64,000 nt of DNA from Hirsutella rhossiliensis (Eukaryota; Ascomycota; Sordariomycetes; Hypocreales; Ophiocordycipitaceae): positions 2,914,001-2,978,000 of the forward strand of contig NW_025408675.1 in assembly GCF_020360975.1 (NCBI RefSeq), written 5' to 3'. This document shows, in pieces, positions 46,600 through 58,379 of this stretch (position 1 is the stretch's first letter; each line of letters begins with the position of its first letter). Under the pieces are notes generated by a model. It had not been told where the DNA came from, did no database searches, and saw nothing but the letters and a program-made list of their open reading frames with translations. Made by a program: the position numbers and the translations under genes.

Positions 46600-48181
46600 T
46601 ATAGATATCGAGGGAAGTACTAGAGTTAAGGATAGCTGATTTTCGTAGGGGATAGTTAGAGGGTCCTAACGGTTAGTCTTAGCCTTATTAATTTATAGGG
46701 AATATAAAGGCCGGATTTACTATACTAACGATTTTTCCTTGAATTTACGGCTCGAATAAGGGCAGCGGCGTTTTTAGTTACTATTTCTTAGTAACCTAAA
46801 TCTCGTCTATCTTCTTTTATAACAAGGGGTCCTCCTTAAGAGACTATTATACTATTTCTTATAGCCTCTTTAAAGGGTTAACTCCTTTAGGTCGGTTTTC
46901 CTCGAAGACCTACTAGTAGTCTTTTAGCTAATAGGGCTTTTTATATACTTAGTAAGTAGGTCGATTCCTCCTTGTTTATTATCTCTTTAAGGAGTCCTTA
47001 TTCCTTTCTAGAAGGTCTACTTAAAAACCCCCCCTTTTTATACCTTATTACTAATTTTAATAAAGAGGTTTAATTTTAACTAGTTCCTTAATTTTTCGAC
47101 TAACGGACTAAAAGGTCTATTAAGGGACTAGTCGGGCCGGACGGACTAACGGGGCCGGGGCCGGGCCCGGAGTAAGATATAAAGCCGGGGCCGGGATCGG
47201 GGCAGCCGTTAAAGACGGTATTAAGGCTCTCGAGGGAGGAGGAGCCGGAGGGGCAGCAGCTATAGCAGCAGCAGCAGGGGCCGTAGCTATAGGGGCTATA
47301 GTAGCTATAGGGGCAGCAGGTCGAACCGTCTAGGTCGAGTGCTAGCTACGAAGGAATAAGACTACTTACTATTATACTTTAGTAGCTTCTTTATCTAGTT
47401 CCCGGCTAGCCTCTTAAAAGATAGTCGAGTAACCGTTACTAATAGGCTTTATTAGCTAAGATATATCCTATAGCTACTAGCCGGAAAGAGCTTCTATTAA
47501 GAAGTATTAGTTAGCTTCCTTAAGGATTTCTTCCTACTTAGCTAGCTATAAAGAAGCTAGTAGGTTCTTAGTAGAAAAGGCTCCTAGGTATACTATATAG
47601 GTCTTCTTAATACGGTTAGTTATATAGCTCCTTAAGGGAGCTATTAAGGTCTTAAGCTTTAAAAGCTACTACCTAGGAGTCTCTTCTTTTTAAAGAGAGA
47701 TTAGCTTTACGGCACTAACGGATTCCGTTATTACTATATAAGTAGTAGTTAGTAGCTTCGTCTTATAAAGGTATTCCTTATAGTAACTCTCGTAGTTACC
47801 TAAGGTAGTAGAAAAAGCTCTTTATTATATAAAGGTTAGCTCTAAGAAGAAGGAAGCTCTTTCTATAAATTCTATTGCCCTAGGATAAAGAGGGGGCTCG
47901 AGAGGGTCCTACTTATTAAAGAAGACTAAATTATAAATAGTTCTATCTATATAAGCCCGTAGCTCCTTTACCTACTTATCTTAATCTTAGGGCTCTATAA
48001 GAATCGTCCTACGGACTATAGGGATAGTAAAGGAGTCGTTTTTCGATATTATTATAGGGAAGGGTAGAAAAGTTAGTTAAAAATCGGCTTTTCTAGTAAG
48101 AAGGGTAAAAGGAAGCTATAAGGGATATAAGAAAGGTGCCTTTTATAGTAGCCGGAAGGTATAGGAATACTATTCCTCCTA
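46600..48181 (-). pseudogene. Copia-2 Gag region with Ala/Pro-rich linker (RIPed)
   Basis: Lies between the primer-binding site and integrase. The GC-rich part at about 47120-47330 reads on the minus strand as repeats of Ala, Pro, Ile (PAAPIATIAPIA) from GGGGCAGCAG-type DNA. This linker keeps many CpA in CAG repeats although neighbours have lost them. No zinc knuckle found. Confidence 0.55.
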
Positions 48182-48191
48182 GGCTTATAAC
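48182..48191 (-). promoter_or_regulatory. Copia-2 primer-binding site
   Basis: On the minus strand GTTATAAGCC follows the 5' LTR end (CGCGAGA) directly. It is the same motif as in the mini-element and Copia-3, complementary to the initiator tRNA-Met anticodon arm after allowing TG to TA. Confidence 0.75.
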
Positions 48192-48668
48192 TCTCGCGAA
48201 GAGAGATATAAGAAGTATATATAAAATATATAAAGGTAAAAGTAAAAGTAAGGAGTCGGATAGGCAGGGCAGAGATATTTAAAACTTATAGGGGTAGTAA
48301 TTATAGTAGGGGAGTAATTATTATATTTCCTTAATTCTCCTTCTTTCCTTTATCTAACGCCCCTCTTTATACCTATCTAGTATCTTAATTAATAAAGAAG
48401 ATCCTACTTAAAGAAGCTACTAATATCCTTTAAACTACTAAGCTTTTTACTAGTTTTTCCCCTCTTTTTTAGCCGTTGCTAGTATATCTATCTTATCTCT
48501 CGCTACCTTTATAGGAAGCTATCGCTACTTTTACTTCCCCTCTTACCCTTACCCTCCTCTCTATACCTCCTTCTAGCTCCTTCTTTAAAACTTATTTTTT
48601 AGCTTCCTAGGTCCCTTATACTAAGGGATATCTCTAAGAACTATAAAATTAGGCTATACTTTACGATA
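48192..48668 (-). repeat. Copia-2 right LTR (5' LTR of the element)
   Basis: 477 bp, partner of 42351-42827. On the minus strand it runs from TATCG to CGCGAGA. Confidence 0.9.
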
Positions 48669-48812
48669 ATTATAAGTAGTCTATATAACCGGACTTTAAA
48701 TAGCTATAATAGTATAGTTATTATAACCTATATAACTAGGTCTTTCTTTTTATTTAAACCTAGATAGATTATTACTATACTTCTTATAGTAAAAGAAAAG
48801 TTACTAGTATAG

Positions 48813-48984
48813 GAATTATAGTAATCTATTATACTTATTTAGCTAGCTTACGAGCTTTATTATATATATAGATAAGGCTATATAGCTAGTATTATAGCCT
48901 CCTCCCTCCCTTAAAAAGTAAAAGATAGACGAATATAATATACTAGTTAACCCTACCCTTTATATATAAAGAGACCTATTAATA
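48813..48984 (+). repeat. Copia-1 right terminal repeat (3' LTR)
   Basis: 172-bp partner of 36400-36571. Purine-rich AAAAGAAAAG lies shortly upstream (48790-48800). Separated from the polyprotein by the Copia-2 insertion. Confidence 0.7.
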
Positions 48985-51590
48985 AATCCTATAATTAGGA
49001 ACGTAAGTAATAAAGTCTTTATTTAAGGAGTATCGTCGATTATAAAGAGACTTATTAAGATTAATATAATAATAGTATTTAATAGTAAGGGACTAGTTTA
49101 TTTATTAGTAAGCGTATTATTAATTAAGACGGCTTACGTATTATAGTAGACTATAAAGTATCTAAATATAGTTATACCTTAAGTACTACTAGCACTATAT
49201 TAAACTAATAGCGGAAACTATATTAAAGAGGATATTATATAATAGTACTAGTATACTTTTAGCGAGCTTTATAGTAGGTCTTATTAATTTACCCGCTATC
49301 CTTAGGAACCTATAACTATATATATAGATATAAGATAAGTATATAGTCCTTATAAAAAATAACTAAGATAGAAGCGTAGGTATAAGCTATTAGCTTTTTA
49401 AGCTAGCGTTATCTTTTTCTAGGATATCGGCGTATTTCGCTAAAAGGCGCTTATACTAAGCTTTATCTTCTTAACGCTATAAATAGGTAGAGTTAAACTA
49501 CCTTCGATATTATATTTTACTTAATAAGGCGAGAAATCTAAACTAAGGTCTACTAAGCTTTAATACTTATACTATATATAAACCGCTATCTTAAAGGAAA
49601 CTCTTATACTTTTAGACTAAGTATATAGCTAGATTAATTATATTCTATAAGATAATAACTTTTAGTATCTAGTTATTACTAGCTATATAAATAAAGCTAG
49701 ACTAAGGCTAATATCTAGTACTATAGACTTACCTCTATATACTTATTATTTATTATTAACGTATATTTTATATCTATATATAAGTTATCTATAATAGTTA
49801 GCGATAAGATAAACCTATATATTTAAGTAGAATTATATACTATATAGTACTATAGTAAGATCTATATAACTAAGATAAAGCTAAAGGCGGCTAACGATTT
49901 ATTTTATAGCTTAGTTTGCCTATTAAAGCTATATTTTTAGGTAGTTAGACTTATAGTTTAGTACCGCTATATCGAACCTATAGTAAATAAGTAAATTCTA
50001 GCTTAATCGCTACGTTTATAGCTATTATAGAGATAATAAGTAGTATATTATATTTCTAACTAGTATATTATACGGAAATACTATTAGCTAATTTAAATAT
50101 AAGCGCGATAGTAATATTACTTTATATATATATTAAAGCTATAATACCTATATATAGCTCTCTTATAAAGTTATTTATTTAAGCGTAATACTTACTTATA
50201 ATATAGGTTATCTACTTATATAATATACTATATAGGCGATTATATACTATAAAAGTCTACTATATTATAAGAAAGTTATACTTATAAAGACGCTTATTGC
50301 GTTTACTAAAGAAAGATAACTTATATCTTACTACTCGCTAAAAGCGTATTATCGAACCTACTTACTTAGAGCTATGCTTAGTACTAAAGGAAACTATAAG
50401 GATTCTATTAGACTATGCCTCCTACGATTATATTATCTTTATAACCTATATAGTAGGTAAAGTCCGCTTAGATCTCGCGTATTTTTAAGATCTATTTAAT
50501 AATATACTTATACTAGCTATTTTACTTATTTAATAGTATTACGACGGACTACTTTTAGCTATTTAAAGCTATAATAAAAGGGTAGCGTAGGCTAACGTAA
50601 TCTAGTAAAAGGAGTAGTTTTATAGCGACCGCTGCTAGGATAGTTAGGGCTAATAATAGTAAGATATAAGGGAACGCTTAGTTAATAAGCTTAGCCTAGC
50701 TCTAGCTACCTCGTTTTAAAGCTTTTTAAGTAATCTAAACGTATTAAACCTATATTATAAAGTAAGCTATATACTATATATAAAATTATTATAAGGCGAC
50801 GAAACCTAACGTAATATAAAGTAATACGTTATAGTAACCTACTATTAGTACTTACCTTATACTACTATAGCAGCGTAAGCGATATACGCTTTAGCCTTTA
50901 TAGCTAATAAAGTTAGCGAAAAAGTACTAAAAGTAAAACTAACCTAAGATAGGACCGGGACTAATACTTATAGGACTAGTTTTAATAGCCGGCGAAGGAC
51001 TAATAGGTAAGCTTACTAGTAAGGCGCCTAATATACGTAAAATATAGGATAGAGCGCTTTAATCCCGCTATAGTAGCGACTTTCATATAGGGAGGGGGTT
51101 TTAAAGGACGTAAGCCGCTACTACCTAAGTTAGCTTCTTAGTTAGATATTATAATACGATAATAAATAAACTAAATATAGTACTAAAGAGCCCTAAGGAT
51201 ATAGAAATAATATAGGTAAGAAATTAAGACCTATAAAAGAGATAGTAGATAGAGAGGTAAGAGAAGTTAAGAACGAAACTAAGGGGGGAGGGTAGGTATA
51301 TATATACGCGAGCCGGGCACGTATAATTAGTAACTACGCGACGGACGGTAAATATAGGCCGCCGCGCCCTTAATCGGGAAGTCGCGTAGCCGGACGGGAA
51401 CCGATTTTCGATTAGCGGAGCCGGCCGACCGAATTTTAATTAGCCGGCCCTACCTAGGAGCGACCTATACTAGTACCCGGCCCGGTAACCGGATATTACC
51501 TACCCTACTAACTAATAGACCGATAGGCTAACGCGGCCGCGGCTACGTAGTAGCGACACGGGAGCTATAGAGAATAGAGGCGCCTATAAG
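48985..51590. other. Unidentified RIPed region, probably former coding DNA
   Basis: More than 2 kb. In forward frames, long runs broken only by TAG/TAA can be read at about 48990-49450 and 50340-51030 (for example RLDLAYFQDLF near 50468 and TQDRTGTN-like sequence near 50950), which looks like a RIPed protein of unknown family. The part from about 51300 is GC-rich with many CCGG and CGCG words and may belong to the 5' LTR or leader of the Gypsy element. Confidence 0.4.
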
Positions 51591-51628
51591 TCGGGCCCCT
51601 AGAGAGAGACTACTACTTATAACCCTAG

Positions 51629-51679
51629 GCCCGGGCTAGCGAGCCCGGGCTATAGCCGCTTAGGATAGTAGCGGCTATA
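51629..51679. other. Two adjacent strong hairpins near the Gypsy 5' end
   Basis: Stem 1: GCCCGGGCT / AGCCCGGGC around AGCG (51629-51650). Stem 2: TATAGCCGCT / AGCGGCTATA around nine bases (51651-51679). They stand back to back; role unknown (LTR or leader RNA structure, or terminator-like). Confidence 0.7.
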
Positions 51680-52639
51680 GCCTAAGAGGGCCTACGCCGA
51701 AATATAAATATATAGGAGAAGCCCGCGGTAGCTAGCGTAAATTTCCTATATACTCCTACTATAACCTTATTCGAGATAGACCTATATTAAAAGAGGGGAG
51801 GGTTTTCCTTTAAGTACTTTAGTTTTTCCCTTTTATTTAATATCGAAGTTCTAGATACCTCTAGCTAGGTCCTTAGTATAATCTTAATAATAATAATAAT
51901 ATTCGCTAACTAAATACTAATACGCTACTTAACTACTAGCTATATAGTCCTTTTAGCTAGTTATTTAATTTTCTAGAAATCTAGTAAATAGATAATTATT
52001 ATACTATCGATAATAAAAGTAGAATTTATAAACCTTATACTAACTAAATAAGCTTTTTTATAGATTAATTATATTATTTAAAACCTTAGGATTTAATTTA
52101 ATAAGCTAGTTATTATATTTATAAACTCGCGTAATATATAGCTTATAGTACTTATAAGGGTATTTACCTTTAATATAAGTCTAGGTATTAGCCTAGACCT
52201 TAGCTAATAACGTTATAGGGTAAGGTAGGCTATATATATAAATATATATTTAGTAGTAGTAGGCGCGGCGTATAGTTAGATCCTATATAGCTTATTATTA
52301 TAATATAATAAAAGATACTTATAGTATAACCCTTTACTTACCTTATAATAGTATAAGCTATCCTTATATTAAACCTAATATTAAAACCTTAGTAGTACTA
52401 GCTAAGGTAGTAGTAGTAATAGTAGCTATTATAAGAAGAAGCTTAGTACTAATAGCTATAGTAATAAGTAAAAGAGCTATACTAGTAATACTTATAAGAA
52501 GAGGCTTAGTAGTAATAAGATAAATAAGCCCGATTTATAAAGCTATTCTATTAGATATTATAAGACCTAGACTAACGAGTAACCTTATACTAGATCCTTA
52601 ATACCCTCTTAATACTAGCTCCGATAAATACGCCCCCCG

Positions 52640-53540
52640 CTACTAAGAGGTTAGAGCGTAAGGCGGCCCTTAGTAAACGGAAGCTATTACCTTAGCTTAC
52701 TTAAGATAGTAAGCTAAAGACCTTTTACTTTTTCCTTAACCGCTTAATAGCGAAATACTATATTAATAAGAAATAAGGCCTTAACGGCTATAAGGAGATA
52801 GCTTAGTTCTCGCTCCTCTATACGCTACTAAAGCCCTAGATATAGTAAGTAGCGGGCTTTTAAGAGTAAGGCGGTCTTAGGGGGATAAAAGACCCCTAAG
52901 TATTCTTTAACTACCTAGTCTACGCCTTCGGTAATATATAGGAATAAGAGAAGGTATAGGATAGGCTATAGACCCTTACTTAGTAAGAGGGGCAGTCCTT
53001 TAAAGAGTTCTTACCGGAATTTAAAGAGACTTTAACCTAAGCGGCGGGTAATACTACCTAAGAGGACGGCGCTAAGCTTACCTAGCTATAGAACTTAATC
53101 TCCCTAGCGCTCTAAGAGCTACTTATCCTTATTATAATACCCTTTACCTACGAGGGCTATATAGCTCGCTTTATAAAGGTAGCCTAAGGATATAAGTAAA
53201 CGCTATACTTTTAAAAGCTATATAAGCGCTTAGCCTTAAGTAGGACTAATAGGCTAGATAGTTTCTCCTTACTTAACCTATCTATACCTAAGCCCGCTCT
53301 TAAGTTAGAGGTCGATATAAATAGTAACGTTTAGATAGTAGCTATATACCTTAAAGGGCGCGGTAATAGTAAGACCCTAGCCGCTCTATTAGCGGCGTAG
53401 TTTAGTAAGATAGCTAAGTAAGTACCTTATAAGGAAATTAGTAAACGATATAAAAAGGGCCGCTATATATATTATAGCGTAAGTACGTATATAGTTAGGT
53501 CTTACCTTTACCTCTTAGTAAGGAGGCTAGTAAAGATATA
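52640..53540 (+). pseudogene. Gypsy Gag (RIPed)
   Basis: Translation near 52930-53080 reads NI-stop-E-stop-EKVQDRL, EGQSFKEFLPEFKETL and further on ALQELLILIIIPFTYEGYIARF, a typical Ty3 Gag core (QGxxSFxEFLPxFxxTL, then a xPxxYxxYVxxV helix). Near 53461-53510 RYIYYSVSTYIVRSY is a CxxCxxxxHxxxxC knuckle with Cys and His changed to Tyr. Confidence 0.8.
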
Positions 53541-53639
53541 AGTTACCCGCGCCCTATTAAAATCTAATAATAAGAGAGATAAAGGAACCTCCGCTATATA
53601 TAAAGCGGAGGGAAAAGCTTAGCTTTAGTATAAAGGCAG

Positions 53640-56600
53640 GCCCCGGAGCCTAGTAAGCTAATACTAGCTAAGGAGGACTTAGTAAGGCGTATTAAAGAAG
53701 AACTTACTTTAATACTAGTTATTATTAACTAGACTTACTTTCTTTCTACCCTTATAGATAAGGGTTACTAGTATTACGCTATAATTAATAAAGTAAAAGC
53801 CCTTAAGCTATACTTATTAATAGAAAGGATTCGCCCTAAGCGTATAAGGGGCGCCTTAGCCGCGATAAAGGGCGCGGTTATTAAAGGTATCGCTTAGGTA
53901 GCTATAGAGGTTAATAGCCTCCCGCGGCTACTAATAGTATATATAGTCCCTAGCTTAAGTTTCCCTTAATTCTTAGGAAGCTATAGTTAATATATATAAA
54001 GTTATATTTAGTACTATATAAAGGAAGGCTATAGTTTAGCCTTACTTAGTCCTAGGTTTAGTATAGTAATAGGGAGGGAGCGCTAGACGCCCTACCTAAC
54101 TTATAAAACGCCTAGGAAGTCTTAGCCTTAGTATTCGTAAGTATAATATAGTAAATCTATAAGCGGAAGGGGCTAGCTATAGCTATAGCGTCGATCTACG
54201 TAGTTAGCTTAGCGGATATTAAGAAAGCGCTATAACTAAAGCGCTTTATATTAAAAGAGGAGCTATAGTAGGCTATCCTACTATAGTTCTACGACCTACT
54301 ACCGCTCTTTTAAAAGAGCGAGGCTAATAAGTTAAACCCTTATAAGCTAGGTATAAACTACTTAATACCGCTTTATATAGGGGATAATAGTAAGGAGCTT
54401 CCCTTACTATTTAGGCCGCTATATAGTATATTATAAGAGGAACTACTAGTATTAAAGAAGACCTTTATAGACCTCCTTAATAAGGGATTTATTAGGGCTA
54501 GCTCCTTTAAAGCAGCGGCTCTAGTCTTATTTATATAAAAGCTAAGGGGGGACTTTACTTCTACGTAGACTACTAAGTATTAAACGCGATTATACGCTTA
54601 GACTAGTACCCTCTTCTACTTATAGGAGAGACCCTTTATAACTTAGTAAAGGTAAAGTAGTTTATAAAGCTCGATATTATTTAAGTATTTTATAAGGTAT
54701 AAATAGCGTATAAGGAGAAGTAAAAGATAGCGTTCTATATAAGATATAGCTTATTTAAGTAGATAGTTACCCCCTTTAGCTTAGTAGGTACCCTAGCTAC
54801 GTTCTAACGTTATATTAACCGGGTACTTAAGGGTTTCCTCGATAAGTTTATATCAATATATATAGATAATATTCTTATTTATTTAAGTAAGAGCTATAAA
54901 GACTATATATAGAAGGTACGGAAGGTACTAAACCGCTTAGTAGAGCACGGCTTATACCTAGACCTAGATAAATATAAATTTAGCGTTAAGCGCGTTAAAT
55001 ACCTTAGCTTTATTATTATCGCGGGCGTAGGTATATAAGTAGACCTAGCTAAGATTTAAGCTATCTATAACTAAGCGACCTTAATATTATAATAAGGTAT
55101 ATAGAGCTTCCTTAGCTTCGCTAACTACTATTAGGTTTTTATTAAAGGGTTCTTATAGATCGTGCTACTACTTAATAAGCTAATAAGGGATAAGGCCCCT
55201 TTTTCTTAAGGACCTATATAGGTAGAAGCGTTCTAAGCCCTTAAGGACTTATTTTTATAGGCCTTAGTACTACTATAGTAGGACTTCGATAATCCCTTAA
55301 CTATAGAAGTAGACTATAATAGCTATATACTTAAGGGAACCCTATCTTAAGAAGTAAAAAGGTAAAGGAGGCTAGTAGCGTTTTACTTATATAAGCTTAC
55401 CGCGGTAAAAAGGAACTACTTAGTCTATAATAAGAAGATATTAGTAATTATTAGCTACCTTAAGTAGTAGTAAGTAGAGCTCTATAGCTATAAGAGCTTT
55501 AAGATCCTTATAAATTATAGGAACCTTAAATACTTTATAACCTAATAATATCTCTTAGAGCGGTAAGCGCGCTAAGTAGAGTATCTCTTACGCTTCTATT
55601 TCTATATTAAGTATAGACTAAGTAAGGAGGCTATAGTCTTAGACGCCCTCTTATAGAGAGAGTAAGACTAGCTTACCTCTATAGACCTTAATACGCGAGA
55701 TATATAGATAATCTTAGATAAGGCGCTTTAGACTTACCTCGGCGCTACCCTATTAAGGGCGGAGGGGGACCCCTTAAGAGCGGCCGGGGTCCCGGCCCCC
55801 CTTAAGGGCGCGCTTAATATCCCTTAGCGTATCTTTTAAGATAAGGAGCTTTAACGCTTATAGGACTAGCTAGCAGTATAGGATAGTATATATATAAGCG
55901 TACGCCGCGCTATAAAGGTAAGGGCGCGCTCCCTTAACCGTAGCCTTAGGTTAAAAGTCTAAGTAAGCGACTACTATATTGACCCTTATAGCTACCTTCG
56001 CTATAAGGGTAAGCTATAGGTCTTAGGCGCGCCGGCGACGATAGAGGCTATAGCTAAGGCGGCCCCCTTAAAAGATAAGGAGCGGGATAGGTTAAGAGGG
56101 TAGATTATATAAATAATCTATAACTTAAGTATAATCGGCTATCTTAGCCGCGAGGGTATACTAGTAGTAATTAGCTAGGACTTTTACTAGCCGCTTATAA
56201 TACTATACGTCCGCCGTTTCCTTTATAACTATAATATTTATAGCCGCTTAAAGATCTAGTAAGCGCTTAAAAGGGGGCTATTAAAGTTACTACTAGTCCC
56301 CGACTAGTTTTATATATATATATAAATAGACTTTATTATAGACCTCCCTTTTATAGTAGGCGGTAACTATAATCTCTAGGTAATTAAAGACCGTTTAAAT
56401 AAGAAGGTAGTATTAAAGCTAATACTATCTATAAAAGTAAAGGCTTATACTAAGCGCTTCCTTTAATACTATGCCCGCTTTTATTAATAGCTAGCCTTAA
56501 TTACTAGTAATAAAGGTATTAATTAAACTAGCTACTTTTAATAGCACTTTTATAAGCTACTCTAAGTTACTTAGTTACTAAGTATAGCCTACTACCTATA

Positions 56601-57115
56601 GACTAATAAAGGGCTTAAACGCTTTAACTAAGAAGTATAAGCTTACCTTTAAAGGGTAATAGCCTATAACTAAGTAAACTAAAATAAGTAGCTTCCTATA
56701 GCTTAGATAGCGCTTAATAGTAGGTCGAACTTCTTTATTAATATATCCCCCTTCCTTACGCTATATAGGTTTAAACCGCTATTAGTATAGCCTATTATTA
56801 TAGATATAAGTATAGAGCGCTACCTAGCTAGCTTCTTAGAAGGTAAGGCGTTTACTTTTATATAAAAGCTATAATAAGTTATAGAGTTTTACTAATCCTC
56901 GATAGCGTTTACTACTTAGGACTAAGAGCGGTAGGCTAATAAGTCGCGGGATCTTATAAATAAGTTCGCGGTAAAAGATAAGGTCTAGCTAGACCTCTAT
57001 AACTATAGGTCGATAAGGCTAAAAAAGAAGCTTAACTAGCTATACGCTAAGTATATAGTAAAGAGGGTATTAAGTCTATAAACTATAGAGCTAAAGGGGC
57101 TACCCTTTAATATCT
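53640..57115 (+). pseudogene. Gypsy Pol: protease, RT, RNase H, integrase (RIPed)
   Basis: Protease: STLIDKGYQYYAII near 53745 (family ALVDSGCxxxAxI). RT: AALVLF near 54518, FTSTQTTKY near 54552 (family FCVDYRxLN), SISLYQYIQIIFLFI or, in the adjacent frame, YIDNILIYLS near 54859 (YxDDILIYS with one Asp to Asn). It is followed by DLDKYKFSVKRVKYLSFII near 54967 (LDxxKCEFxxxxVxYLGFIV). RNase H near 55290-55700. Integrase near 56100-57000, ending AVKDKV-stop-LDLYNYRSIRLKKKLN (family KVWLxxxxxxTxRPSKKLDxxxxGP). The last codons join the chromodomain after Copia-3 is removed. Confidence 0.85.
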
Positions 57116-57120
57116 ATAGT
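57116..57120. repeat. Copia-3 target-site duplication ATAGT, left copy
   Basis: Identical to 63183-63187. The Gypsy frame reads LPFNIYS here and continues as IINVNLFYRAA after 63187 when one copy is dropped. Confidence 0.9.
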
Positions 57121-57688
57121 TCTTAAGGTATATAAGTAAAAGCGGAATTTTAGGAAATTAAGGAATTACGTAAGACTATATAATAAAGGGGAAGAAGGAG
57201 TATAAGGTAGGATTTTCAATGGAATTTATTAGTAGTATATTAGTATATAGAAGAGGTGTTAAAGTTAATGATTCTTAATCTATCTACTAGCGGACATACT
57301 GTCTTATATAGACAATTGTAGCTAAACGGAAGAACCTTTCGGGACCAGATTTAGGCTGCCGTATAGCCCTAAGACTAGGGAATTCCGTGATACCTCGAGT
57401 AAGTCTAGAGGTGTCTTAGTTCCACTAATATTCTTGTTTAAAGGAGGTTGGTCGTGCCGGTATTCTTAAGAGGTCTTAGCTAGCATTCTAAGCTAGCTCT
57501 ATTCCTTCGATTCCCGATTATACGATAACCGGCAACCCGTTTAATGCATAATAACATGCAAATTAACGAGCGATTCTTACTCTATAGGATAAGATTTTAT
57601 CTATAATTAATATACTACTTATTAGCTTATATAATCGGGAGAGTATATTATAGCTGCTTTATTTATAGTAGGAACACCGTTCCTTATA
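57121..57688 (-). repeat. Copia-3 left LTR (3' LTR of the element)
   Basis: 568 bp, TCTTAAGG...CCTTATA. Same length as its partner; differences are C/T and G/A. Words such as CAATGGA and CAATTG survive here but are mutated in the partner, and the reverse holds elsewhere, so RIP hit the two LTRs independently. Confidence 0.93.
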
Positions 57689-58072
57689 GCCTCCCTTAAA
57701 GAGTAGATTTATATACTCTTTACTGATTTATTTATAGTAGTATATATATAGGGTAAAAACCTAATTTAGGAAAACTATTCTTATACCTTAATAGGATATA
57801 TAAAAACCTATTCTTTCTTAGGAAAATAAAATCCTTAGGTATATACTAATAGAAAAACCTATAGTAGGAAAAGTCTATAGTTTTAATAATTATTTATAGG
57901 ATAACCTTATATAAGGTAAAACCTATTATTACTAGGAAAATCTTAATAGATAAAAACCTAGTAAATATTTTTCTAGGAAACCTAAAAGGAAACCTAAAAG
58001 GAAAACCCTAGTAAGGGAAAGATATAGAAAGTATAAGAAATATCTAAAAACCCGTTTTAATTACTTAGGAAC

Positions 58073-58357
58073 TTATATTAAGGATAGACCGTCTCTAAAT
58101 TTAAAGAGTAATCTAGGTCTTAATTCCTTTATAAAAATATTAGCTATATTATCTTTTAATTTAATATAAAAAACTCTAATTTCCCCTTCTCTTATACTAG
58201 TTCTAGTATAGTAATAGGCTAATCTTATATACTTAGACCTTTTATAAAATTCCGGATTCTCTACTAATTTAATAGCAGCAGTATTATCTATTAAAATAAA
58301 AGGTATAGTATTAGGAATCTTAATAAATAGATCCTTAGTAATATTTTTAAAAAGCAT
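58073..58357 (-). pseudogene. Copia-3 RNase H C-terminal part (open, 94 codons)
   Basis: Contains IPFILIDNTAAIKLVENPEF and KYIRLAYYYTRTSIREGEI followed by KDNIANIFIKEL, matching Copia RNase H (ILxDNQxAIxLAxNP, KHIDIRYHFIRExVxxGEI, QxADILTKxL). The His residues of KHIxxxYH are now Tyr. The frame stays open but is not a gene on its own: it is the last part of the polyprotein, with stops upstream. Confidence 0.88.
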
Positions 58358-58379
58358 ATTTAAATAAACAGCTTCTTTA

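Larger units (their letters stand above)
42351..48668 (-). mobile_element. Copia-2 LTR retrotransposon, complete, reverse, nested in Copia-1 (RIPed)
   Basis: 477-bp LTRs at 42351-42827 and 48192-48668, flanked by ATTAT (42346-42350 and 48669-48673). On the minus strand the order is Gag, integrase, RT, RNase H. The primer-binding site lies next to the right LTR. It sits between the end of the Copia-1 polyprotein and its right LTR, so it is younger than Copia-1. LTR differences are almost all transitions. Confidence 0.9.
36400..48984 (+). mobile_element. Copia-1 LTR retrotransposon (RIPed, carrying two nested elements)
   Basis: Bounded by 172-bp direct repeats (36400-36571 and 48813-48984). 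Domain order on + is Gag zinc knuckle, protease, integrase, reverse transcriptase, RNase H, which is the Ty1/Copia order. It is interrupted by a 353-bp mini-element in the RT (40868-41220) and by Copia-2 downstream of the polyprotein (42351-48668). Without the large insert it is about 6.3 kb. Purine-rich AAAAGAAAAG lies shortly before the right repeat. I could not find a convincing target duplication, so the LTR ends are approximate. Confidence 0.85.
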
